In this document: positions 57,524 through 64,000 of the stretch, piece by piece
Layout: each line of letters opens with the position of its first letter
Numbering within the stretch: position 1 is the stretch's first letter
NCBI RefSeq assembly: GCF_001412655.1
Contig: NZ_CP012996.1
Span: 1,364,001-1,428,000 of the forward strand
Direction of reading: 5' to 3'
DNA: 64,000 nucleotides
Origin: Pedobacter sp. PACM 27299
Lineage (GTDB): Bacteria > Bacteroidota > Bacteroidia > Sphingobacteriales > Sphingobacteriaceae
The notes under the pieces: model-generated
Databases searched by the model: none
What the model saw: only the letters and a program-made list of their open reading frames with translations
Told to the model about the DNA's origin: nothing
Program-made: the position numbers and the translations under genes

Positions 57524-59260
57524 ATGCTCGTTAACAAATCAGGTGAAACGTCTAATAATCTGCGTAAACTTTTCGTTTTATTTCTCGCTTTCACTTTTTT
57601 AATAGCCGCAGGGTCTTTATTACTGAGGCACTCTATCTTTAAAAAATTGGATACACTCGCAGAGCAATTGCGGGGACATGCACAGAATCAGGAAATCAGC
57701 AATATCCTGCTCGATTTAAATGGTGCTGAAAGTGATTTTCAGCAGGCGATTTTATATGGGGAGAGTCAGAAGCTGGAAGATTATAAAACTAAACTGACCC
57801 GAACATTTAATCAGATTGAAGTTATACTGAAAAAGTATGATCTGGATAGTACAAGGATGTTATCTGCGAATAAAGTGCAGCTTGGAAAAGCATTTGATGA
57901 TAAGCTGTTGATTTCTAATGAAATTTTTAGTCTCAAACATAATTTTGATTCTTTGCTAAGAATCACGAATATTCAAAATATTGGAGGAAAACCCTCTAAA
58001 GACATTATTGAAAAGTATAAGGTCAATACTACCATAAAAAGAAGCACTGGAAAGGCAGATACTTCTGTACGTGTCATTAAGCCTGAAGCTAAGAAAAAAG
58101 GGCTTTTTAAACGTCTTCAAGATGCTATAGAAAACAAACAGGAAAGTTCACAATCTGTTAAAGTGGTGACGGTAAATCGTGAAAAGCAGATTCGAGATTC
58201 GGTAAACCGGTCTGTACTTAGAAAACAGAGCAATTCTCAGGGAGATATTCTACGAAAACTAAATGAAGAAAATGGGCGGTTAGCGAAATCCAACCAACAG
58301 CTCATTTCTGCAAACCTTAGTTTGGTGATTCAATTACACCAATTGGTGCAGGAGTTGAAAGATATTCATTTGAATGACTGGGAAAAGGCGAGGGCAGAAA
58401 TGCTCAATCAATATCAATCGGCTACAAATGATATGAATAGCTTTACTGGGGTAGCAGTATTGATGATTTTGATTTTTATTGTATTGCTGATTATTTATAT
58501 CCGCAAAGCAGGGAAATCTGAAGACAATTACATTCGTGAAAATGAACGTGCAGTGGCATTGGCAGAACAAAAATCAGAGATGCTGGCCATTATGAGTCAT
58601 GAAATTAGAAATCCACTGACCACCATTACCGGTCTAATTTACCTCCTGAACCGAAGTCCGCTTACTGATGATCAAAAGAAAAAACTTAATTCTATCAACT
58701 TATCCTCAAGTATGCTGATGAATACCATTAATGATATTCTTGATGTCAGCAAAATTGATCATCAAAAAGAAACTGCTTTGAATGTTGTTTCTTTTCAGCC
58801 TTGCGCAGAGATTAAAGAGACGATTGCTGCCATGACTTTCATCGCTGAAAGGAAGCAGATCTCTTTAACCGCAGAATTCAGCGGGATAGAAGAAGCCACG
58901 GTTAAAGGTGATCCTTTCCGCCTAAAACAAATCATGATCAATCTATTGAACAATGCAGTAAAGTATACGGATCAAGGTGGGGTAGTGGTAAAAGTAGAAC
59001 TATCCGAGAGGAATGAACAGCAGATGCTGTTGAATGTCAGTATCATTGATACCGGAATTGGCATTCCTAAAGATCAGCAGGGAAAACTCTTTACCAGGTA
59101 CTATCAGGCGAACAGATCCTCAGGGAAACCAGGAACAGGATTAGGTCTTTACATCTGTAAACAGTTGATTGACCTTCAAAATGGGCAGATCAACGTGGAG
59201 AGTGAAGCTGGAAAAGGATGTCATTTTAAATTCTCGATTCCTTATCAAAAACCAGCGTAG
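57524..59260 (+). CDS. Membrane sensor histidine kinase
   Basis: 578 residues. Helix 1 is at about 15-34, a mostly helical sensor region of about 265 residues contains a Lys-rich part, helix 2 is at about 308-328, a short coiled coil follows, then the HisKA domain with 'MSHEIRNPLTTITGL' (phospho-His near 359) and the HATPase domain with N-box 'NLLNNAVKYT', G1 'DTGIGIPKDQQ' and G2 'GTGLGLYI'. It has no receiver domain. No response regulator is adjacent, so the partner is elsewhere. The input is unknown. Confidence 0.93.
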   Translation: MLVNKSGETSNNLRKLFVLFLAFTFLIAAGSLLLRHSIFKKLDTLAEQLRGHAQNQEISNILLDLNGAESDFQQAILYGESQKLEDYKTKLTRTFNQIEVILKKYDLDSTRMLSANKVQLGKAFDDKLLISNEIFSLKHNFDSLLRITNIQNIGGKPSKDIIEKYKVNTTIKRSTGKADTSVRVIKPEAKKKGLFKRLQDAIENKQESSQSVKVVTVNREKQIRDSVNRSVLRKQSNSQGDILRKLNEENGRLAKSNQQLISANLSLVIQLHQLVQELKDIHLNDWEKARAEMLNQYQSATNDMNSFTGVAVLMILIFIVLLIIYIRKAGKSEDNYIRENERAVALAEQKSEMLAIMSHEIRNPLTTITGLIYLLNRSPLTDDQKKKLNSINLSSSMLMNTINDILDVSKIDHQKETALNVVSFQPCAEIKETIAAMTFIAERKQISLTAEFSGIEEATVKGDPFRLKQIMINLLNNAVKYTDQGGVVVKVELSERNEQQMLLNVSIIDTGIGIPKDQQGKLFTRYYQANRSSGKPGTGLGLYICKQLIDLQNGQINVESEAGKGCHFKFSIPYQKPA

Positions 59261-59340
59261 CAAACAAAGCGTTAATTTTTCTGTTCTCTCAATAATCTAG
59301 GGGCTATTTAGTAACTTTAGATACATTTAAAATATGAAAT

Positions 59341-59772
59341 ATGAGATACATTTCGCTGTTACTTCTATTCACTGCAATTTCATTTTCCGGATTCTCTCAA
59401 ACGAGCGATGCTATTTTGGGACAATGGGTTAATTCTTCCGGTGAAGCACACATTGAGATTTTTAAAAAGGGAAGTCAATTCTTTGGTAAAATCGTTTGGT
59501 TAAAGGAACCGAAAGATGAGAAAGGCAACCCTAAATTAGACGTGAAAAATCCTGCTGAAAACCTAAAATCCAGACCAATATTGGGCCTTGAAATGCTGAA
59601 GGGTTTTGCTTACGACAATGGTAAGTGGGTAGATGGGACTATCTATGACCCGAAAGTAGGAAAAACCTACAGCTGTAATATGAGCCTGAAAAGCAATGGG
59701 GATTTAAATGTTAGAGGTTATATCGGTTTCTCACTGATTGGTAGGACGGATGTTTGGAAAAGATTTAAATAG
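59341..59772 (+). CDS. DUF2147 family exported protein
   Basis: 143 residues with a signal peptide (about 1-19, cleavage near SGFSQ). The mature part is the DUF2147 beta-barrel: 'GQWVNSSGEAHIEIFKKG', 'RPILGLEMLKGFAYDNGKW', 'GYIGFSLIGRTDVWKR'. Function unknown; members are periplasmic or secreted. The stop is directly followed by the next start, with no gap. Confidence 0.88.
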   Translation: MRYISLLLLFTAISFSGFSQTSDAILGQWVNSSGEAHIEIFKKGSQFFGKIVWLKEPKDEKGNPKLDVKNPAENLKSRPILGLEMLKGFAYDNGKWVDGTIYDPKVGKTYSCNMSLKSNGDLNVRGYIGFSLIGRTDVWKRFK

Positions 59773-60795
59773 ATGAGAGGACTTATTTTTTGTTTATTAT
59801 TTTTTCCTCTATACTCATTTTCACAAACTTATGATCTGGTTCCAGTCACTTCAGGTGAGAATACCAGTCTGCGGGGAATGAGTATAGTTTCTGATCAGGT
59901 GGCCTGGGTAAGTGGTAGTAATGGCCATATTGGCAAAACGACCGACGGGGGTAAAACCTGGCAATGGATTAAACCTGAAGGTCGCGAAAAACTTGACTTT
60001 AGAGATATCGAAGCCTTTGATGCGGATAAAGCAATTGTGGTAAATGCAGGTTCTCCAGCCTATATTCTACAAACTAATGATGGTGGTAAAACTTGGTCTG
60101 AGCGGTATAAAAACCTGGATTCTGCCATATTTCTAGATGGAATGGGGTTTTGGAATGACCAGCGTGGGATCGTATTCGGTGACCCTATTAATAGTAAGAT
60201 GCAATTGTTGAGGACAATTGATGGCGGCCTTTCCTGGAATGATATTTCTGAAAACCTTCAAGCCAAAATGGGATTAGGTGAAGCAGCATTTGCTGCCAGC
60301 GGAACCACAATTAAAACCCTCGGTAATGGGAAAGTCTGGATCGCTACCGGAGGTAAGGTGTCAAATATTTATTATTCCAGTAATTTTGGCTCTACCTGGC
60401 AAATTTTTGAATGTCCAATTCTTCAGGGAGAAAGTAGTACCGGCCCCTTCTCTATGGATTTTTATGATGATGACCATGGGGTAATTGTTGGGGGTGATTA
60501 TCTAAAAGATAAGGAAAATGAGAACAATGTTTTACTGACCAGCAATGGCGGTAAAACCTGGATAAAACCAGCGAAACCAGTAGATGGCTATCGCTCTGGA
60601 GTTGCCTATATTACCGATAAAACACTGGTCGCTACTGGCAGTTCAGGGACAGATGTTTCTTCAGATGGCGGTAGAAATTGGTATAATATTTCTGTGGTAA
60701 GCATGAACGTGATTCAAAAATCAAAAAGCGGTAGCTTAATTCTGTTAGCAGGTAATAAAGGACAGATTTATCAGTTAACCATTACTACAAAGTAA
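59773..60795 (+). CDS. YCF48-like/BNR-repeat exported beta-propeller
   Basis: 340 residues with a signal peptide (about 1-17). Six Asp-box repeats are visible: TTDGGKTW, TNDGGKTW, TIDGGLSW, SSNFGSTW, TSNGGKTW and SSDGGRNW. The fold is a beta-propeller like the photosystem assembly factor Ycf48 and sialidase-type repeats. No catalytic residues of sialidases are apparent. It is coupled to the DUF2147 gene. Function unknown. Confidence 0.85.
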   Translation: MRGLIFCLLFFPLYSFSQTYDLVPVTSGENTSLRGMSIVSDQVAWVSGSNGHIGKTTDGGKTWQWIKPEGREKLDFRDIEAFDADKAIVVNAGSPAYILQTNDGGKTWSERYKNLDSAIFLDGMGFWNDQRGIVFGDPINSKMQLLRTIDGGLSWNDISENLQAKMGLGEAAFAASGTTIKTLGNGKVWIATGGKVSNIYYSSNFGSTWQIFECPILQGESSTGPFSMDFYDDDHGVIVGGDYLKDKENENNVLLTSNGGKTWIKPAKPVDGYRSGVAYITDKTLVATGSSGTDVSSDGGRNWYNISVVSMNVIQKSKSGSLILLAGNKGQIYQLTITTK

Positions 60796-60799
60796 TTCT

Positions 60800-61183
60800 A
60801 TGTTAAATAAAGTTCATCATGTTGCAATTATATGCAGCGATTATAATGTTTCTAAGAATTTTTATACGGATGTATTGGGGTTAACCATCATTCGTGAGGT
60901 GTATAGAGCAGAGAGAGCATCTTATAAATTGGATCTCGCGTTGAATGGGGAGTATGTAATAGAGCTTTTCTCTTTTCCAAATCCACCCGCTCGTCCTTCC
61001 AGACCGGAATCGGTAGGCTTAAGACATCTGGCTTTTCAAGTCGAGGATCTGGACAAAGTGATGACCAGGTTAAAAGAAAAAGGGGTAGAACCGGAGCCCA
61101 TTAGAGTGGATGAGTTTACCGGTAAGCGATTTACTTTTATTGCAGATCCTGATTTATTACCTGTAGAGTTCTATGAGCAATAA
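60800..61183 (+). CDS. VOC-family protein (glyoxalase I-like)
   Basis: 127 residues, two betaalphabetabetabeta modules. Metal-ligand candidates are 'HHVAIICSD' (His 7), 'YVIELFSFP' (Glu), 'GLRHLAFQVED' (His) and 'LLPVEFYEQ' (Glu). It is closest in pattern to the YaeR/SMU1112c group of lactoylglutathione-lyase-like proteins. Substrate not known. Confidence 0.88.
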   Translation: MLNKVHHVAIICSDYNVSKNFYTDVLGLTIIREVYRAERASYKLDLALNGEYVIELFSFPNPPARPSRPESVGLRHLAFQVEDLDKVMTRLKEKGVEPEPIRVDEFTGKRFTFIADPDLLPVEFYEQ

Positions 61184-61253
61184 TATTTTTTAGGAGGCAT
61201 ACAATAATTGGATGATTTAATCGTCTTATTATGTGAGAGCGTTAATTTAGATG

Positions 61254-61297
61254 ACGGGGATGTGGCTGGAAGCTATATCCCCGTTTCTTTTTTGCTT
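61254..61297 (+). terminator. Rho-independent terminator after the VOC gene
   Basis: ACGGGGAT pairs with ATCCCCGT around a 15-base loop, followed by a T-rich tail. Confidence 0.7.
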
Positions 61298-61310
61298 TTT
61301 TTATACAAAT

Positions 61311-61339
61311 AAAAAAAGCCTGCCTAGAGGCAAGCTTTT
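61311..61339 (-). terminator. Rho-independent terminator of tRNA-Cys
   Basis: The minus strand has AAAAGCTTGCC pairing with GGCAGGCTTTT (one mismatch), then further T. It begins 5 nt after the tRNA end. Confidence 0.75.
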
Positions 61340-61343
61340 AAAG

Positions 61344-61414
61344 ACGTCATGGGCGGATTCGAACCGCCGTAAAAGGTTTTGCAGACCCATACCTAACCAC
61401 TCGGCCACATGACT
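61344..61414 (-). tRNA. tRNA-Cys (anticodon GCA)
   Basis: 71 nt. Anticodon loop CTGCAAA gives GCA. T-stem GGCGG/CCGCC with loop TTCGAAT is perfect. The discriminator is T, as expected for Cys. Acceptor pairs 2-7 are good, but the terminal pair reads A1-G72, and the 27-43 position is T-T. CCA is not encoded. Confidence 0.92.
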
Positions 61415-61517
61415 TTTTATAGTCTAAGACGCTGACAGCGGTAAATATAAATAAAGTATACTAAAATAGTAGTATTTATTTTAACTATTTTATTTCCCTG
61501 GTTTTTTAATAGAGCTG

Positions 61518-61832
61518 CTACATCATTCCCAATTCAAATCGGGCACTTTCCGACATCATATCCCTGTTCCATGGTGGGTCCCAGGTTACCACAACAGACA
61601 CCTCATTTACTCCTTCAATATTTTTCACCTTTTCTTCCACTTCCAGTGGAATACTTTGTGCGGCAGGGCAGCCTGGTGCAGTGAGTGTCATCACGATTTG
61701 AACATTATTGAATGGAGCCATCACTGTTGTTTCATAAATAAGCCCTAATTCATAAATATTAACCGGTATCTCCGGGTCATATATGGTCTGCAAGCAGTCA
61801 ATCACTTTTTGTTTCAATTCATCCTGATCCAT
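61518..61832 (-). CDS. sufT: SufT-like DUF59/MIP18-family iron-sulfur assembly protein
   Basis: 104 residues of the MIP18 domain. Conserved parts are 'DPEIPVNIYELGLIY', 'LTAPGCPAAQSIP' with the reactive Cys, and 'VVVTWDPPWNRDMMS'. These proteins help mature Fe-S proteins. It is the last gene of the SUF operon here, 3 bp after sufE. Confidence 0.9.
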   Translation of the reverse strand: MDQDELKQKVIDCLQTIYDPEIPVNIYELGLIYETTVMAPFNNVQIVMTLTAPGCPAAQSIPLEVEEKVKNIEGVNEVSVVVTWDPPWNRDMMSESARFELGMM

Positions 61833-61835
61833 GAT

Positions 61836-62279
61836 TTATTTATTTTCAAGCTCTTCAATGGATTGAAAAGCCAATGCATAATTTTTCATTTGTTTGATCA
61901 TTGCTAATAATCCGTTAGACCTGGTCTGCGCCAGATGGCTGAACATGCCGATTTCTTTGATAAATTCCAGCTTGGCCTCCAGAATGGCTTTAGGAGGCTG
62001 ACCAGACAATACTTTGATCAACATGCTCACTAGACCTTTCACAATCATCGCATCACTATCTGCTTTAAAAAATACTTTCCCATCCTGGTAGGAAGCTATC
62101 AGCCATACGCTCGACTGACATCCTTTTATCTTATGATCGTTAGTTTTATAAGCTTCCTCTAATTCCGGTAATTGTTTTCCTAAATCAATCAGGTATTCGT
62201 ATTTGTCCTCCCAGCTGTCAAACATGGAAAAATCGGAGATGATTTCTTTTTCTATTTCGGAGATGTTCTTTTGATTCAT
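61836..62279 (-). CDS. sufE: SufE-family sulfur acceptor
   Basis: 147 residues. It takes persulfide sulfur from SufS and passes it to the SufBCD scaffold. The acceptor Cys is in 'DHKIKGCQSSVWL' near residue 51. Opening 'FSMFDSWEDKYEYLIDLGK' is diagnostic. Its start overlaps the sufS stop by 1 bp. Confidence 0.95.
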   Translation of the reverse strand: MNQKNISEIEKEIISDFSMFDSWEDKYEYLIDLGKQLPELEEAYKTNDHKIKGCQSSVWLIASYQDGKVFFKADSDAMIVKGLVSMLIKVLSGQPPKAILEAKLEFIKEIGMFSHLAQTRSNGLLAMIKQMKNYALAFQSIEELENK

Positions 62280-63586
62280 TAGGATAACATTTTAATAGCT
62301 TTATAAATTCCTGCAATAAGCCCATCTATTTCTTCTTTCGTATTATAAACTGCAAAAGAAGCCCTTACTGTGCCGGGAATACCAAATCGCTTCATCAATG
62401 GCTGAGTGCAATGGTGCCCGGTTCTGACGGCTATTCCCAGGTTGTCCAGTAGGATACCCATGTCTTGAGGGTGGGTGTTTTTGATGATGAATGAAACCAG
62501 GCTTACTTTTTCTTTTGCTTTTCCGATGAGTTTTAAACCCGGTATGTTTTCTAGCTGACCTGTTGCATAATGAAGTAATTCATGCTCATGTTTTCTGATT
62601 TGATCTTTTCCTATGCTTTTGATAAAGTCGAAAGCTGTTTTTAAAGCAATGGTATCGGCAATATTTGGTGTTCCGGCTTCATATTTATAGGGAAGGTCAT
62701 TGTAGGTAGTCAGTTCAAAACTCACTTCTTTAATCATTTCACCACCACCTTGAAAAACAGGCATCGCTTCCAAAAGCTCCTGTTTTCCATAAAGCACTCC
62801 TATGCCAGTAGGAGCGTATAACTTATGTCCCGAAAAAGCGAAAAAATCACAGTCCAGATCTAGCACATCAATGTCCAGATGTACTGCGGATTGGGCACCA
62901 TCTACCAATACTTTTGCCCCAAATTGATGCGCCATTGCAATCATTTCTTTTACAGGATTAACAGTTCCCAAAGCATTTGAGACATGTACAATGGCAACGA
63001 TTTTTGTTTTTTCGCTGAGTAACTGCTGATATTGGTCCATAGAAAGGGTTCCATCATCCAATACAGGAATCACCTTTAAAACCGCATTTTTCTCCTGACA
63101 TAGCATCTGCCAGGGTACAATATTAGAGTGATGTTCCATTCCTGAGATTAAAATTTCATCTCCGGCTTTGATATTTTGCCTGCCCCAGGTATAGGCAACC
63201 AGGTTGATTGCTTCAGTGGTTCCCCGGGTAAAAACTATTTCTTCTACCATTGCTGCCCCAATGAACTCCTGAACCGCATATCGACTCGCTTCATAAGCTA
63301 ATGTAGCTTCTTCTGCCAACGTATGTATTCCGCGGTGGATATTGGCGTTATAGCGGCTGTAATAATCGCTTAGCGCATCTATGACAGCCTGAGGTTTTTG
63401 AGAAGTTGCCGCGTTATCAAAATAAATCAGATTTTTCTCATTCACCTTTCTACTTAGAATGGGGAATTGTGTTCTGATGGCTTGTACATCAAAAGAGACC
63501 TTTTTGTAATCAGCAATACTGGCTTGTTCGTCTGATTCAATGTGTTTGTCTATTGATAGAGAAGATTTGGAGGCTGGCGTTTTCAT
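62279..63586 (-). CDS. sufS: Cysteine desulfurase SufS
   Basis: 435-residue PLP enzyme that releases sulfur from cysteine for Fe-S assembly. The PLP Lys is in 'FSGHKLYAPTGIG' and the active Cys in 'RTGHHCTQPLM'. The N-terminus carries about 30 extra residues before 'QFPILSRKV'. It lies 1 bp after sufD. Confidence 0.96.
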   Translation of the reverse strand: MKTPASKSSLSIDKHIESDEQASIADYKKVSFDVQAIRTQFPILSRKVNEKNLIYFDNAATSQKPQAVIDALSDYYSRYNANIHRGIHTLAEEATLAYEASRYAVQEFIGAAMVEEIVFTRGTTEAINLVAYTWGRQNIKAGDEILISGMEHHSNIVPWQMLCQEKNAVLKVIPVLDDGTLSMDQYQQLLSEKTKIVAIVHVSNALGTVNPVKEMIAMAHQFGAKVLVDGAQSAVHLDIDVLDLDCDFFAFSGHKLYAPTGIGVLYGKQELLEAMPVFQGGGEMIKEVSFELTTYNDLPYKYEAGTPNIADTIALKTAFDFIKSIGKDQIRKHEHELLHYATGQLENIPGLKLIGKAKEKVSLVSFIIKNTHPQDMGILLDNLGIAVRTGHHCTQPLMKRFGIPGTVRASFAVYNTKEEIDGLIAGIYKAIKMLS

Positions 63587-63587
63587 T

Positions 63588-64000
63588 TTATGAACTGGCT
63601 AAGTGAGCTAAAATTAATTGTTCAACATGCTTGCGTAAAGGTTCCAGTTTGATTTGATTTAAAATATCTGATGAAAAGGCCTGTAATAATAAGGACTCCG
63701 CGGATTTTAAAGGAATTCCCCTTGCTCTTAAATAGAACATCGCTTCTTCATCCAGCTGTCCAACGGTACAGCCATGAGAACACTTAACATCATCGGCAAA
63801 GATCTCCAGCTGCGGCTTGGCATTTATCGTGGCCAGGTCTGACAAAATGATATTTTTGCTGGATTGATAAGCATTGGTCTTTTGCGCATCCGGCTGTACA
63901 ATGATTCTTCCACTGAAAATTCCGGTTGCAGTATCATTCGCTATTCCTTTGTAAAGCTGATTACTGAAGCAATTTGGCTGCTTATTGTCCACCAAAGTGT
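63588..64000 (-). CDS. sufD: Fe-S assembly protein SufD, C-terminal part (cut by window end)
   Basis: About 137 residues of the SufB/SufD beta-helix C-terminus: 'GIFSGRIIVQPDAQKTNAYQ', 'EIFADDVKCSHGCTVGQLDE', 'FYLRARGIP'. The frame is open to the right edge and the N-terminal two thirds lie outside. SufD forms the scaffold with SufB and SufC. The full protein is normally about 440 residues. Confidence 0.94.
   Translation of the reverse strand, partial: TLVDNKQPNCFSNQLYKGIANDTATGIFSGRIIVQPDAQKTNAYQSSKNIILSDLATINAKPQLEIFADDVKCSHGCTVGQLDEEAMFYLRARGIPLKSAESLLLQAFSSDILNQIKLEPLRKHVEQLILAHLASS

Overview
The window looks like a chromosomal segment of a Bacteroidota bacterium, most probably Sphingobacteriaceae and Pedobacter-like. 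The evidence is the TAnnTTTG type -7 promoter elements in front of tRNA and protein genes, few Shine-Dalgarno sites, FecI/FecR/TonB-receptor organisation with an STN domain, MacB/FtsX permease arrays ending in NPVDALKYE, DUF2851 and DUF4254 proteins, a Rho with a long N-terminal insertion, and monomeric NADP-isocitrate dehydrogenase. The genus is inferred from gene style only.

Region 1 (1-15.8 kb) is a tandem array of six paralogous MacB-type ABC permeases, the first cut by the window edge. One LolD/MacB-type ATPase lies between the fifth and sixth, and a BtuF-like substrate-binding protein follows. Region 2 (15.9-16.9 kb) holds two identical tRNA-Leu(TAG) units and a third, decayed unit that keeps its promoter and terminator. 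Region 3 (16.9-39.3 kb) is core genome: tig, clpP-clpX, amn, sixA, a family 9 glycosyltransferase, a DUF4254 protein, a PolX-like protein whose polymerase active site is lost, sppA, folK, a lone HPt, pssA, rho, pyrF, a DMT exporter, DUF2851 and PspC proteins, an ankyrin protein, ftsK, lolA, a metallo-beta-lactamase fold hydrolase and tRNA-Leu(GAG).

Region 4 (39.3-48.1 kb) is accessory DNA between tRNA-Leu(GAG) and icd. It begins with a serine-recombinase remnant and an 18-bp perfect palindrome. A compact minus-strand operon follows, reading from 44.4 to 40.0 kb: a 53-residue peptide ending in Asn, an attenuator-like hairpin, a ThiF/MccB-like adenylating enzyme, a HIT protein, an asparagine-synthetase-like amidotransferase and a divergent cytochrome P450. 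A peptide ending in Asn, a ThiF enzyme and a HIT hydrolase together are the logic of microcin C-type peptide-nucleotide antibiotics. The amidotransferase and the P450 are additions I do not know from described microcin C clusters. This is the best candidate in the window for an undescribed system. The island also carries a frame-shifted exported-protein gene, a flavin amine oxidase and a possible 46-codon gene.

Region 5 (48.1-64 kb) returns to core and metabolic genes. It has icd; an iron-uptake-like block (FecI-type sigma, FecR, TonB siderophore receptor, PepSY protein) behind a 17-bp-arm palindrome; idi; a small exported protein behind an operator-like palindrome; a hybrid-less sensor kinase; a DUF2147, a YCF48-like and a VOC protein; tRNA-Cys; and the SUF iron-sulfur genes sufD(partial)-sufS-sufE-sufT on the minus strand.
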